The translations under genes were made by a program, and so were the position numbers. Under the pieces are notes generated by a model. The model saw only the letters and a list, made by a program, of their open reading frames with translations, was not told the origin of the DNA and did not search any database. A stretch of DNA of 64,000 bases, taken from the NCBI GenBank assembly GCA_022606425.2, contig JAHDVF020000734.1, positions 558,001 through 622,000 on the forward strand, given 5' to 3'. This DNA comes from Lepidostoma basale (Eukaryota > Arthropoda > Insecta > Trichoptera > Lepidostomatidae). Shown here piece after piece: positions 10,689 through 20,662 of the stretch. How positions within the stretch are numbered: position 1 is the stretch's first letter; each line of letters begins with the position of its first letter.

Positions 10689-10760
10689 CAGAGATTCTCA
10701 ACCATTTGTTGCTCAGCGCCTTTTCCCACACCCCGCTGGGACCTTATTGATTTTTCGATT
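10689..10760 (+). mobile_element. Possible hAT-like terminus fragment
   Basis: CAGAGATTCTCAACCATTTG resembles the CAGNGNTTCTCAACC end of hAT MITEs. No partner inverted repeat or target duplication could be found, so this is tentative. Confidence 0.35.
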
Positions 10761-10886
10761 TGGAAATTAAACTTTAAATCTCTCTTAAAAAATTAAAAAC
10801 ATTTTTTTTTCAATTATCTGATAAAATCATTATAAAGCAAATTGATAAAGGGGGTGAAAATTAAAGAAATGCTGTATAAGCAATCT

Positions 10887-11095
10887 TACGATTCCCGGCG
10901 AGGGCAGTGTGATTATCACACTGTTTTTGGTCTGGTGTAGAATTCACGTGACAATAAATTGGCGATAGATTAGTTACCTATCACAAGTCACGAGAATCAC
11001 TATGATATCTATAATAATACCCTTTTCATCGATTTGGCTCATGCTGTCATGATGTAAAGAGCGATTCAACAAAATAATAATAATAGTAATTATAA
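10887..11095 (+). mobile_element. tRNA-derived SINE family 1, 5' truncated
   Basis: The copy begins at the B-box region (TACGATTCCCGGCGAGGGCA). It continues through TTTTTGGTCTGGTGTAGAATTC and the block with GATTAGTTACCTATCACAAG, and ends in GAGCGATTCAACAAAATAAT with an AAT-type tail. It aligns along its length with the minus-strand copy at 29505-29742. Confidence 0.8.
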
Positions 11096-12265
11096 TGTAT
11101 TGAAATGAAGATCATTTCTATTGAAAGTGTTTTTGACCATTTTTTTTTCTAAAATTCCTCAATTTTCAATCAGAACATGTATATTTGTGTAGGAGAGGTG
11201 GATTTCGTGAAAATACTACTGTTAAAATATGTCAAAATCGCAAAAAAGTCCCAGTGTCATCCAATGTAAAATTTTAATTTGAAATTCGCACTTATCGCAT
11301 CACTTAAGTAATATTAATTTGAAACACTGAGATTTATGAAGAAAAAACACTGTTTCAAAGGTTAAAAAAAATCATTATTCATCAAAAAAATTATAAAGTA
11401 ACATGTTTTTTTTTGTGTATACTGTTGTCTATAAAATCATCACTGTCTCCTGAGTATCACATTTCCACATTTTGAGAAACATACTTTCAAACCATAAGCT
11501 ATATGCATACCGGATTGACTCGCCACCTTCCATACATCTTACTCTGGCTTATACTATCGTGTCTATAGACCATACCAGTTTTAAGGCCTTTTTTGCGAAT
11601 AAATAAAACGAAATTTAATTGCGAAAAATATATCTTGGCGTCCAGAAATTCTGGGATCTTATTAATATTGCTTAATTATGTTATTTGCATAATAAAAGAT
11701 AATCAATTTCTTTTGAATATGAAAAAAACGTTGCATAAGCGACTTGAGGAAGTTCAGAATATTCTTATTTTATATGCAACGATAAAAGTTTATTAACATC
11801 ATTTGGATTGAACATTATTAATAAAGACATGTATTAATCCAATTAGCCAATTCTACACTCTATCGTCTATTCTAAGTTTTTCAGATGAAATCCATATTTT
11901 TATATGGCATATGCATTTAGAATAACGCCATTTATATTATTGCATTTAGAATAACGCCATTAATAAAGATATTGGCGTTATATAGAATAGATATATAACT
12001 TTGAGCAATCTCGAAATTTTAGAAATTAAAATAGCTATTAAAAATAAAGAAAATATTATAAATAATCAAATAAATTTAACGTCGAGTCCAATCTTTGAAT
12101 TATTTCCTTTCTTGTAAGTAATTACCTGAACCCCAATAAGAACTTTAAATTTAAATTGAATCATAATATTTGTTATAACAAAAGCATAAACGTTCCAAAA
12201 TAAGTCTTTATAACATCTGTCAGATCATGGAAACAACAGCAATTTTATAATGTTTTTAAAAATGT
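11096..12265. other. AT-rich spacer with a small direct repeat
   Basis: The only structure seen is a direct repeat of TGCATTTAGAATAACGCCATT at about 11908-11930 and 11940-11962. A related inverted piece (ATTGGCGTTATATAGAATAG) follows at about 11973. No gene was recognised. Confidence 0.5.
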
Positions 12266-12277
12266 AGTTTTTTTTTA

Positions 12278-12308
12278 CTGAAGAAGGACAGTTTGTCCGA
12301 AACATGTC
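12278..12308 (+). ncRNA. Candidate hammerhead ribozyme, canonical core, single arm
   Basis: CTGAAGA (12278-12284) matches C3-A9 of the hammerhead core. A 5-bp stem II GGACA/TGTCC with loop GTT follows one unpaired A. GAAA is at 12299-12302. The self-complementary ACATGT (12302-12307) can form a minimal stem III with A15.1-U16.1, and C17 is 12308. Stem I (12277 outward with 12309 outward) is weak: A-T, T-A, then a mismatch. Cleavage would be predicted after 12308. No opposite-strand partner arm is obvious. Confidence 0.6.
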
Positions 12309-12319
12309 TATATAATTTT

Positions 12320-12688
12320 ATTTTTTAAATATTAGTGTTGTATATACAAAGTGTATGAAAAATAAAAATAGAAATAAACAAAGTTTTTTATTTATAATAT
12401 ATTTTTAAAAAGTGAACTTCATATGAAAATTTAAATAAAAATATGTAAAGTGCTGTATACTCGTATACAAATTGTATAAAAAAGAAAAATAGAAATAACG
12501 CCATTTGTATTAACATTTTTTCACAAGGAGATGGTATATTTGAAACCCCCTATATTCTTTATCCGTGGATAGGATTTTTTATTAAAGCCAGACAAGTATA
12601 TAAGTCATGACAAAGATCTATTTTTCCTTTTAAAGAATATGTTTAAAAACGCCGTTACAAAGCAGTCTAAACTCTTTGTCCGCTACGA
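12320..12688. other. AT-rich spacer
   Basis: Two short related pieces (AAGTGTATGAAAAATAAAAATAGAAATAA at about 12350 and TTGTATAAAAAAGAAAAATAGAAATAA at about 12472, partly matching) suggest a small duplication. Nothing else was recognised. Confidence 0.45.
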
Positions 12689-12998
12689 TTGCCATGCCAT
12701 GTTTTTCTCGGTCTACCTCGACTCCATACCCCATTTACATCATTAACGTATACTTTCTCAACCATTCTTTCTCCATCCATGTGCTCCATATCTCCGAACC
12801 AACGCAGCAATCCTTTCATAATTTTGTTCATAATACCTTCTTCCGCTCTACATTCCTTTCTTATATCAGCATTTGAGATTCTGTCGTATATCGTTCTAAC
12901 ACATACGTCTTAGGGACCTCATCTCTACCGCATTTATTCTGATCTCATCCTTCTTCTGCCAGTTCCATGCTTCGCTTCCATACATTAGGGTTGGGACC
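12689..12998 (-). pseudogene. Retrotransposon B, internal C-terminal remnant
   Basis: The minus strand encodes PTLMYGSEAWNWQKKDEIRI, then AVEMRSLRRMC, a frameshift, a RKECRAEEGIMNKI-like block and a KKVYVNDVNGVWSR-like block. The 3' end of the element is missing. The B-type signature (CRAEEG, DGERMV) distinguishes it from type A. Confidence 0.8.
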
Positions 12999-12999
12999 A

Positions 13000-13474
13000 T
13001 CGGACCATCAGATATTAAATAAGAAAAACCAATCGAATGCATATTATGACGACCTTTGGGGTTATAAATGAGATAAATCATTCTTAATAAAGATTTCTGA
13101 TGTTCGTTAGGCCGAATTTGATATTTTTGAAGGGCCCATCTGATAAAATTGATATGGGTACACAGGGTACGGGGTGCATTCGAACGGAAATAGCCTGAGT
13201 AATGCACTTTTCGCGGTCCAGCACTTTGCACACTTGACCCGTAAATATAGTGACGAAACTGACATAACAATGTTGTAAAGTAAAATGCCTTGTACCTCTC
13301 TAGATTAAAAATATTTATGCTTGACCATACGCGTTATAAATTACCTGCGCACTAATGGAGAAATGCTAACCTCTCGAGGCTGGGACAATTAAAATAGTGT
13401 CTTGTGTTTATGTTTTTTAATATATTGATTTCTTTATTTGTCATATTTTTTTTAAATGACATGTTACTACTTAT
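13000..13474. other. Unique-looking spacer
   Basis: Sequence of higher complexity (13000-13260) has no repeat partner in the window and no coding support beyond frames that read through from the retrotransposon B remnant. Confidence 0.5.
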
Positions 13475-13522
13475 GAAATTGAAAATAACATTGTTTAATC
13501 CATTATTTATAAAAAAATTAAA

Positions 13523-13562
13523 AATACGACATGTTTCGGAGGATACCTCCATCTTCAGGTGT
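13523..13562 (-). ncRNA. Candidate hammerhead ribozyme, minus arm of family e
   Basis: On the minus strand the core CTGAAGA is at 13558-13552. Stem II GGAGG/CCTCC with loop TAT follows after one extra T. GAAA is at 13537-13534, the palindrome ACATGT at 13534-13529, and C17 is 13528. Stem I pairs C-G, A-T, then one mismatch, then A-T. Every invariant core position is present. Cleavage is predicted between 13528 and 13527. Confidence 0.65.
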
Positions 13563-13586
13563 AAAAATATAACATATTATAATTTT

Positions 13587-13626
13587 ACACCTGAAGATGC
13601 AGATATCCTCCGAAACATATCGTGTT
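13587..13626 (+). ncRNA. Hammerhead-like motif, plus arm of family e
   Basis: Core CTGAAGA (13591-13597), GAAA (13612-13615) and C17 at 13621 are intact. Stem I has four consecutive pairs (ACAC before the core with GTGT after C17). The left side of stem II is mutated (GCAGAT instead of GGAGG) and stem III reads ACATAT, so activity is doubtful. Confidence 0.55.
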
Positions 13627-14291
13627 TTTAAATATTTTTTAATAAATAGTGGATTAAACAGAGTTATTTTCAATTTCCCAAGTATATTTCTATGGAATTC
13701 CACAGTGTTAATACCTTTGCGTTAGTTAAAGTTGAGTTGTTACTTGTTATTTGTTATTCTATAATTGTTAAATGTCACTGTTTCGGATATTATTAAAGTA
13801 ATTGGAGCGATAAAAAATATTTGATATTCCACTATCAAGGCGAAACATGACACTTCGATCAATTTTAATGAAACTTATGAAATATGAACACTCACATTGT
13901 GAGTGTTGTATACAAAGTATTTAAAAAAAAGAAACATTAAACATCTACAACACAAAGTAATGGCGAACATAGAAGAAATTTAATATTAAGACTACATAAT
14001 AAGGCATACATAATCAGTCTTATCGTACTGTTAGAAGTCGCCTGGAGTATCCACTCCTATTTTATACGCCAAATAATTCAAATATTCAGTTTCCAGTTTG
14101 TTTCTTCGTCTCTATTGAGATACAATTAAAAATTTAAATTAACCACCCACAGGTGAAAATCCAGGATTCGTATACAGATGTAAGTATACATTTCACAAAT
14201 ATTTAGAAAATATAGGTCTACAGAAATAAAGAAGAAGAAGACATCTCACAGACGGTTTATGATTTATGAAGAAAAAAACTTTTTTTTTTCT

Positions 14292-14512
14292 CATCTCAAT
14301 TGCATTTATTCTGCTCTCATCCTTCTTCTATCGATCGCGAAAATCAAACAGATGCAGCGTTCACATTTAGATTTAAAACACAACATAATGCGCCCTTGAG
14401 GTGATTACATCACAAAAACGGTGCTTTAAAAGTTACCATATTAGTATTATTATTATTATTATTCTGCCAATTCCATGCTTCACTTCCCCGTACATTATCG
14501 TTGGTATCAATG
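14292..14512 (-). pseudogene. Retrotransposon A/B remnant split by an L2/CR1-like tail
   Basis: Two pieces (14292-14329 and 14462-14512) together give the minus-strand block encoding GSEAWNWQKKDESR and NAVEMR. They are continuous in intact copies, so the 14330-14461 segment is an insertion. The junction CATCCTTCTTCT is the same sequence that borders the L2/CR1-like fragment at 9258. Confidence 0.7.
14330..14461 (+). mobile_element. L2/CR1-like LINE, 3' UTR only, ATT tail
   Basis: It contains ATCGATCGCGAAAATCAAAC, ATGCGCCCTTGAGGTGATTA and GCTTTAAAAGTTA, then six ATT-type units. These match the 3' UTRs at 25845-25975 and, inverted, at 53480-53630 and 61745-61870. It is inserted in a retrotransposon A/B remnant. 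Confidence 0.8.
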
Positions 14513-14514
14513 TA

Positions 14515-15180
14515 TTTATCTCGTAGTGTAAGTTTATATTTATATATGGGATACAAAATAACTTAGTGTTAAGTACGTAAATGGGTAACCGCTCAATATC
14601 ATTCGGTTTATTCACCTCAAAAATAAACAAAACATAATTCACAGAAAAACGCGGCAATTGGAAGCGATATAAGATGAAATACGAGCGCGTGGTTTAAGAT
14701 CAAGTGGGAAAGGCAATATCGATGAGGAAAGTACGAGTATCATACAAGCGCACCGTATTATCAAAAAGTTATTTGTGGTAAGGCGATAATTCGTTAACTT
14801 ACGATATCATTGCGGGAATACTGGTAATTCGATTCAATTAAAACGGTATCGAACCAATGCACGTAACAAATTTTGAATGAAATTTGCCAAAATATTTCAA
14901 CCAGTTTTTTCTTAATCAAACCATCGATTTATCTTAATCAAACCATAATGTCGGTCGATTGCGCAAGCGCATTTATGACGTGAAGCCCTCATACTAAATA
15001 AGTGTAATATAATATATTTGATAACTAGTTAAGCTTAAACTTTGATACGAAGCTATTACTTGGTGGATTGACATATTCAAATAATAAAATTAAGCTCTTT
15101 GCTCTTAGTATAAAAGTTAAGGTAATATTAAGTTTAAGTTTAATAATAAGAATATATTATATTCTCAACTTTGTTATTTT
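14515..15180. other. AT-rich spacer
   Basis: No feature was recognised. Confidence 0.5.
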
Positions 15181-15235
15181 ACTGTTAAAATTTAAAACAC
15201 TGTGTTATATATCACAATTTCTTTTTATTTACTGA

Positions 15236-15285
15236 GTGTCGCAACAGCTGTTTCGCCAACCGATGTTGGCATCATCAGGTGTTAA
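15236..15285 (-). ncRNA. Candidate hammerhead ribozyme, minus arm of family b
   Basis: On the minus strand the core CTGATGA is at 15278-15272. Stem II is GCCAAC/GTTGGC with loop ATCG after one extra T. GAAA is at 15254-15251, the 8-nt palindrome ACAGCTGT at 15251-15244, and position 17 is T (15243). All conserved core bases are present. Stem I keeps only the first C-G pair plus a distal ACA/TGT-type match. Confidence 0.65.
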
Positions 15286-15305
15286 AATAATCACTATAAA
15301 GTTTA

Positions 15306-15360
15306 TTGTAACACCTGATGATGCCAACATCGGTTGGCGAAACAGCTGTCGCTCAGACAC
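15306..15360 (+). ncRNA. Candidate hammerhead ribozyme, plus arm of family b
   Basis: Core CTGATGA is at 15315-15321, stem II GCCAAC/GTTGGC with loop ATCG, and GAAA at 15339-15342. The palindrome ACAGCTGT is at 15342-15349 and C17 at 15350. The first stem I pair is C15314-G15351, and a distal TGT (15306-15308) can meet ACA (15356-15358) across an internal loop. Cleavage is predicted between 15350 and 15351. A palindromic stem III this short usually needs two molecules to stabilise each other, as known for other short-stem-III hammerheads. Confidence 0.7.
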
Positions 15361-15480
15361 TCTGTAAATAAAAAGAAATTGTGATATATGTGTTTTAAAT
15401 TTTAACAGTAATAAATAATGTTAAAGTATCATAGTGTTTCGGCCAAAACAGTGGACTTTATTTCAATAATTATTCATTTA

Positions 15481-16088
15481 ATTTAGGCTTCAGTCATCAG
15501 TGCTGTGGAATAAGAATATTCAATCAAGAAAATCCAAGTTTGTTTTACACCAGAAGATAAAGAATGACTCAGAAACTTGTAATGTATGTATAATTTTATG
15601 ACAACTAACATATATGTTGTGATTGGTAACAAAATTCAACTCCTTTTAAATCACCGGACACGTTTTATCATAATTTTACATATGTACAAATATAATATAA
15701 TAAACCGATTGATATGCAATATAATATTTATTGTTTCTTGAACCATTACGTAAAACTCGTCGTAATTTTTTTGATTATATTTTATAGGATTGAAAATGTC
15801 GCCTTGCTAACAATGCGAAAAAAAGATCGAATCTTATTTCTATGTCGCCACGTGAAGAGTCGGAAATGTAAAAATAAAAAGCGTGGCGATTCATCCTCCC
15901 TGTCTATGGCGAAATTGTTAGTTAGAGTATTTTGTTCTGATTTAAGATTTCTAAAAGAAAATCCAATGCGTACTAGGAAAAGTGCATGAATGGGAAAGAT
16001 TCTAGGTAATCTATTTTTAACATTTTTTATTCAATTTTAATCTATAAATTTAACTTTTCACGTGATACTTTTGATAACGTTTTGTTAG
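15481..16088. other. AT-rich spacer
   Basis: A fragment resembling the family f right flank in reverse (TTTATTGTTTCTTGAACC) lies at 15728-15745. The open frame 15714-15989 has no recognised domain. Confidence 0.45.
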
Positions 16089-16090
16089 TA

Positions 16091-16775
16091 CAGTAGAACG
16101 TCGTTTATTCGGACTAATTGGGACCGGAGGTTTTCCGAATACCGAATTTTCCAGATAATCAAACAGGCGCTAATTATTTGAGCAAAATAAGGCGTAAATC
16201 GATTTTTTTCCTAGGCTCATTTATTTATTATGAAATTACAAATTTTACTACCAAACAAGTATGTAAGTAGTACATATACAAAAAAGGGTTACATTTCTCT
16301 ACAGTACTGGAAAAAATATCAGAGATTTTTTTTTAACAAGATTTCCCCGTATTTTTTGCAGCTAAATCGTGGATTCGTTTTATTAAAAGCATTTAAGTTG
16401 AGCTGTTTTCCTCTTGCTCTTCAAACGTTAAAGCTGTAAAGGCTTCCCCATGAATGATATGTTCTCCTTTATTATCCTCATTTGAGCTTTAATCATCATC
16501 TTCATCCTCACTCTCTTTTTGTACCAGAGAGAATTTCATCAAGGAGAGAAACCTGGATCATCCTTACTTTCCAACCATACTTGTGCATCTTCCCTGTCAC
16601 AATCATTACAGCCAGCAATCACCTCTTCCAAGTCTTCCTCGAGAGTTTCATTAGTCTCAACAATCTCTTCGTCCTATCAATTTATTCCAGGCGGTACAGA
16701 ACGCTTCATCACCTCGGCTTCTCCGGATAATTGACGTTCCGTTTAACTGACTTCCGGATAAACGACGTTTTACTG
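16091..16775 (-). mobile_element. Tigger/pogo-like MITE with transposase tail remnant
   Basis: The left end CAGTAGAACGTCGTTTATTC and right end GGATAAACGACGTTTTACTG are inverted repeats of the CAGT..AACGTCG..TTATCCGG type. TA dinucleotides flank them at 16089-16090 and 16776-16777, as for pogo/Tigger elements. Read on the minus strand, 16500-16690 encodes an acidic stretch with EEDLEEVIAGC, EDAQVWLESKDDPGF and SLLDEIL. This resembles the C-terminal tail of Tigger transposases. The catalytic DDE core is absent, so this is a 685-bp deletion derivative. Confidence 0.8.
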
Positions 16776-16777
16776 TA

Positions 16778-17740
16778 TTTTAAATACAAAGGTTTTTAAT
16801 ATTATTAAAAACTTGGATTTCTTAGTTCTAGTAGATAAAATAATGTTTTGATTCATAAAAATTCATGCGGTAAAACTGTTTTATCAAAAAAGGACATTGA
16901 TACAACATATGCCTACGTATCAAATACTTAGTATGGATGTTTACATACTTGGTATACAGAGGAAGCATTTTGATTTCATATTTCATTTATACTGTAATTA
17001 TCTGTTCCCCGCGAGTTTGTACAGTCAACGGGGTTAAGGATCCATTAGAAGGACCGTTATTCCTGAATACCCTGTTCGCCCTGGAGTTCGTCTGGCGGAG
17101 GAATCATTAACGCAGGAATCAGGAAGCAGAGGCAAGTCTGCGGTATATTGCACTGACCAACCCCAGAAATGATCTCATTCCTTCGCCGTAACTGCAGCTT
17201 CCGGCAATTTCCAGATCGTAAATGGTACAGGCAATGATTTCGTACAAGGAGCTTGTTTACAAGTTTATCCGATATTCCCACAGTATTAATAGTCTGAAGA
17301 TATCTTAATGTACAAAAGGGAACATTACAAATGAGCATTCAACTAATGCTATTCTGTTATAAGACCATAAGTTCCTGTATTCAATAATCCTTCGATTCAA
17401 TTAATTCACGTAGAAAAATACGAAAGATTTTATTTATTGTTTCATGAATAATTACTACTCCAAACATAATATTTAAATTTTGAAAATCGTTATTTTTCTA
17501 AAATCTTGTTATATTTAATTCCATTGACACCTTTTGACGGTCCTAGTAGTTGCATTATAAACTACAAACAACAAATAATCTTCTGGTAAAGTGTAATATG
17601 AAAGTTCCATAAAATATAATTAGAACAAACATTGATTTATCTTTGAACATTAAAATCTTAAAATTCCGTTTCGTTTTTCAACTCCGATGAGTTTAAGCTT
17701 AAACTATATTGGATAATATAGTTTAAGCTCGCGGTATTTC
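16778..17740. other. Spacer without recognised gene
   Basis: The part 17030-17340 is less AT-rich and carries a 93-codon minus-strand open frame with no recognisable domain. There is no support for calling it coding. Confidence 0.5.
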
Positions 17741-17742
17741 AG

Positions 17743-17831
17743 TGTCTTGTGATTTGAATCATTCGAATCTCCCTAAAGGTAGAAATTGCAACGATCTCCG
17801 AAACGTTAATCAAAGAAGATTTCACAAGACA
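17743..17831 (+). repeat. Inverted repeat with GAAACGTT core
   Basis: A perfect 10-bp inverted pair, TGTCTTGTGA (17743-17752) and TCACAAGACA (17822-17831), encloses CTAAAGG...GATCTCCGAAACGTTA. The GAAAC-GTT arrangement with a self-complementary AACGTT resembles stem III of the hammerhead-like families. No proper CTGANGA core is present, so function is unknown. Confidence 0.4.
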
Positions 17832-17839
17832 TGAACGCA

Positions 17840-19374
17840 TCTGGAATCAAAAAAAAAAATTTACTAATAGAAGATTTGTACTTTAACCATTGCTATATAA
17901 ATAAAATAATTAGAAATTGTTAAATCATTGAATTACTCAAAGGCGGCCACATTCAAAGTCGGAAAAATCGACGAGCGTGCGTCTTACGATATACAATATA
18001 TATTCAAAGAAAGCCCGAGAGATATGTCACATTAATTAGTTAGAAAAACCAAACGTTAAATTACACTTTATCGTACAGGTTACGAACTTGAATTTCGTAA
18101 ACCTAGTTTTAAAAATTGTTTTTAACTTTTGTGTTAAAACACAAACATGAAAATAATTTGTAATTACTTTTTATTAGCTTTTGAAGTCCAGCAACAACAT
18201 TCTGGAATTAAAAGGGTTTTTAAGGCTTTGAATTATTTTGTTTGCACATTATGCTCTCAACCCTACATTTACATATGTTATATGAAGATAATGGAGGCCG
18301 ATCGGAAAATATTTTATGAATAACATTTCCAACGGTATGAAAAAGCATGGTATCCTAAGCAAATTTCCAATGTCGTGTTTTTATCACAGACCTTTTATAT
18401 ATTTATATGCTTGGCATTTATTTTCATTGCAACGTGAATGTCAAATGTTTGTAATTATTTATTTAATATTGATTACAATGGTAGGGCATTTTTCTGTCAT
18501 TATGCCGTATGCCATAACAATGTGAAAAATGTCACCCCCATTTAGTGTAATATAATAATTAGCTACAATAAATTAGCTTTTTTAATTGTAATTAGTGAAA
18601 AAAAGTCTAGTACCTGTGAGACATATCAAACGTTGTTAGTAAATTAAACTCCAATTAAGTTGATTGTTTCAAATTTAATTTTGTAGAATTCCAGATTATT
18701 TAGGGGAGTATTTTTCAGAAGAAAAAATGAATAAATATTTTTATAAACATAAACATATTATCAGTTTTATAAACATATATTATCATCTTTACTTTCTTTT
18801 ATTCAGCTCTTTCAGAATTATTAAAACGTAAAATGCAGGGCTGTCATTTGAGTAGGACTTTTCTTTTAACTAATTATTTATTTTTTAATTCTCTTTCTTT
18901 GATCCTCCTTTCCTGACCTTGTCCCACTATTGCAAAATTTCTACATTATGCTATAAGTGTTATATTTTAAAAATTATCTTATTTAACGTGCACTTTGTGT
19001 TTTGTGTGAGAATGGGATATAGTGGTTAATGGCAATTAAAATATGGCCTGGAATCCATCATGTTTTGCGCAAAATTACATTCAATATCAGTACCGCATGG
19101 ACGGAGATGGGAGACGGGAGATAGCACGAGGGAAGCTGACGAAAGGGCGCTGCTGCGTCATATAATAACTTCGAGGAAGCGGTGGGAGACTCTCTTTGCT
19201 TACTAAAACTCTTTGCTAACTAAAACTCTACCAGATATGAATATTATTATTATTATAGTATGATTATTATTTTCCTATTTATTTGATATGTTGTATTGTA
19301 TATAATAAAGTGGTGTAGTCATCCTTATAATTCATTATTAAAGATGTAATATACCCGGTATCTTTTATCATGCG
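17840..19374. other. AT-rich spacer
   Basis: No coding region or repeat was recognised. A 69-codon frame at 18316-18525 lacks any domain. Confidence 0.5.
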
Positions 19375-19610
19375 TTAGAGGTAAAGTCCATCAGCCTCCT
19401 GGAATCTGTGCACGTTGCTAACTCGGCTCCGATCAATTTTGATACATCGCGCCATGTACAGGGCACGGGGAATATTCCTGCTAGGCTCTCCGAATCTTGT
19501 ACAAGCACGCGATAAGGTGAATAATGACCATCCTACTTGCACCGAGTCTAGCCCGGCGCCTCTCAAACCTCGTGCTGCTACCCATATCGGTGTCAGATAA
19601 AAATTAAATT
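19375..19610. other. GC-richer block of unknown nature
   Basis: Overlapping open frames exist on both strands (61 and 63 codons), but neither shows family resemblance. It could be an old repeat. I saw no second copy in the window. Confidence 0.4.
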
Positions 19611-19659
19611 ATTATACGAAATCATATGTAAAAAAAACTGTTTTTGAGTAGTACTCTTC

Positions 19660-19720
19660 CACCACTTTTCTTCTTTCGGTGTCATACCAGGTCTCCCTGA
19701 CGATGAAATGTACAACATTT
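19660..19720 (-). mobile_element. LINE group R, 3' terminus fragment
   Basis: The minus strand reads ...TCAGGGAGACCTGGTATGACACCGAAAGAAGAAAAG. This matches the end of group R copies (AGGCCTGACATGACACGGAAAGAAGAAG at 30556). Confidence 0.6.
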
Positions 19721-19734
19721 ATTAGTATCTCGAC

Positions 19735-19965
19735 ACATAAGACTGCTCAGAATTAGATGGGCCTGACATCTGAAAAAAATGACAAATGCATGTGTACCTA
19801 AAAGAGTAATGACTGGAGAATCGCGGGGATAGAAAAATGAATGGATGACCAAGGCTTACAAGGGGAGGGCATGACATAGAAAATTCACTTCGGGATGGGA
19901 TTTTGCAGGATTATAGTACCTTCTAAAAGAAGTCCATAGACAAAGTGAGAAATCGCAATAACCAG
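19735..19965 (+). pseudogene. LINE ORF2 C-terminal remnant, LRWAGH type
   Basis: The frame reads LLRIRWA.HLKKMTNACVP, KRVMTGESRG, then KNEWMTKAYK after a stop. It follows the LRWAGHxxRM...PKK...GxRxxGRPxxRW pattern found after the RT domain of several insect LINEs. At least two stops are present. Confidence 0.5.
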
Positions 19966-20037
19966 CCAATTATTAAAAAAAATCTTGAAACTTTTCATCG
20001 TTTAGAAATGTTGCCACTAGTTACAATAGCTAAGTGG

Positions 20038-20440
20038 CAGAGTCATATCACTTGAGAGTAGACGTTTCTGTCCCTGGTAGCAAAAACTTCTCAACCCTCC
20101 TTAAGCCAGTCTAATCCCTTATGCTGTGGAGCCAGATTTGGCTCCTGACCTTCTATTTTGCCCTCAGCGATCAAGTGCAACAATTTAATGAATTACTGCA
20201 CCTGAAACTATTTAATAACAACAAACCATCACGCCGTTTCCCCGTGGGGGTAGGCAGAGAGATTGGACCGCCACACTACTCTATCCTGGCATACCTCTCT
20301 AGCTTCCTCCACATTCATACAGCGAGTAATACACGCACGTCGATTCTTCCGACTTCTAACATGACCAACCTTTAAAATTTGATTAATTTGGTCATGCCAT
20401 GTTTTCCTCGGTCTGCCTCGACTACTTTTCTTACCATTCA
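20038..20440 (-). mobile_element. Composite: retrotransposon B 3' end joined to a group R fragment
   Basis: 20229-20440 (minus) encodes the B-type end: GRPRKTWHDQINQILKVGHV, RACITRCMNVEEAREVCQDR, ETA, with the GTT tail at 20215-20228. Continuous with the tail, 20038-20214 holds a segment with GGAGCCAGATTTGGCTCC and a group-R-like CTCTCAAGTGAT end. The same order recurs inverted at 23360-23770, so the composite moved or was duplicated as a unit. Confidence 0.75.
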
Positions 20441-20662
20441 TATCTCATCTAATTACTCCATATGTCCATAAGTGTTTTTTATTTTTTTTATTATTTTTTT
20501 CAAAAGTGGTTCTATTTTCAAAATTGAAAAACTATGAAAAACATTTTTTTAAATAAATTGAGTGATGTTTTATACATGGATCATTTAAATTTCATGAAAA
20601 CGTCGCGTCAAAGACGTCGTAATGATCTATAAAATAATGATCTAGGTACATTATTAAATTAT

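Larger units (their letters stand above)
13475..13685. repeat. Palindromic hammerhead repeat, family e
   Basis: Outer arms (TGAAAATAACATTGTTTAAT / ATTAAACAGAGTTATTTTCA) enclose two divergent hammerhead-like motifs around a centre near 13575. The arms are about 90 nt with few mismatches. It is described in more detail in the two ribozyme entries inside it. Confidence 0.8.
15181..15480. repeat. Palindromic hammerhead repeat, family b, best copy
   Basis: Outer arms (AAATTTAAAACACTGTGTTATATATCACAATTTCTTTTTATTTAC-type sequence and its inverse) flank two divergent ribozyme motifs with a 30-nt spacer (about 15282-15310). The right flank ends with TATCATAGTGTTTCGGCCAA. That flank also occurs at about 4800-4840 and, inverted, at 54555-54595, so the whole unit was once longer than the hairpin. 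Confidence 0.85.
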
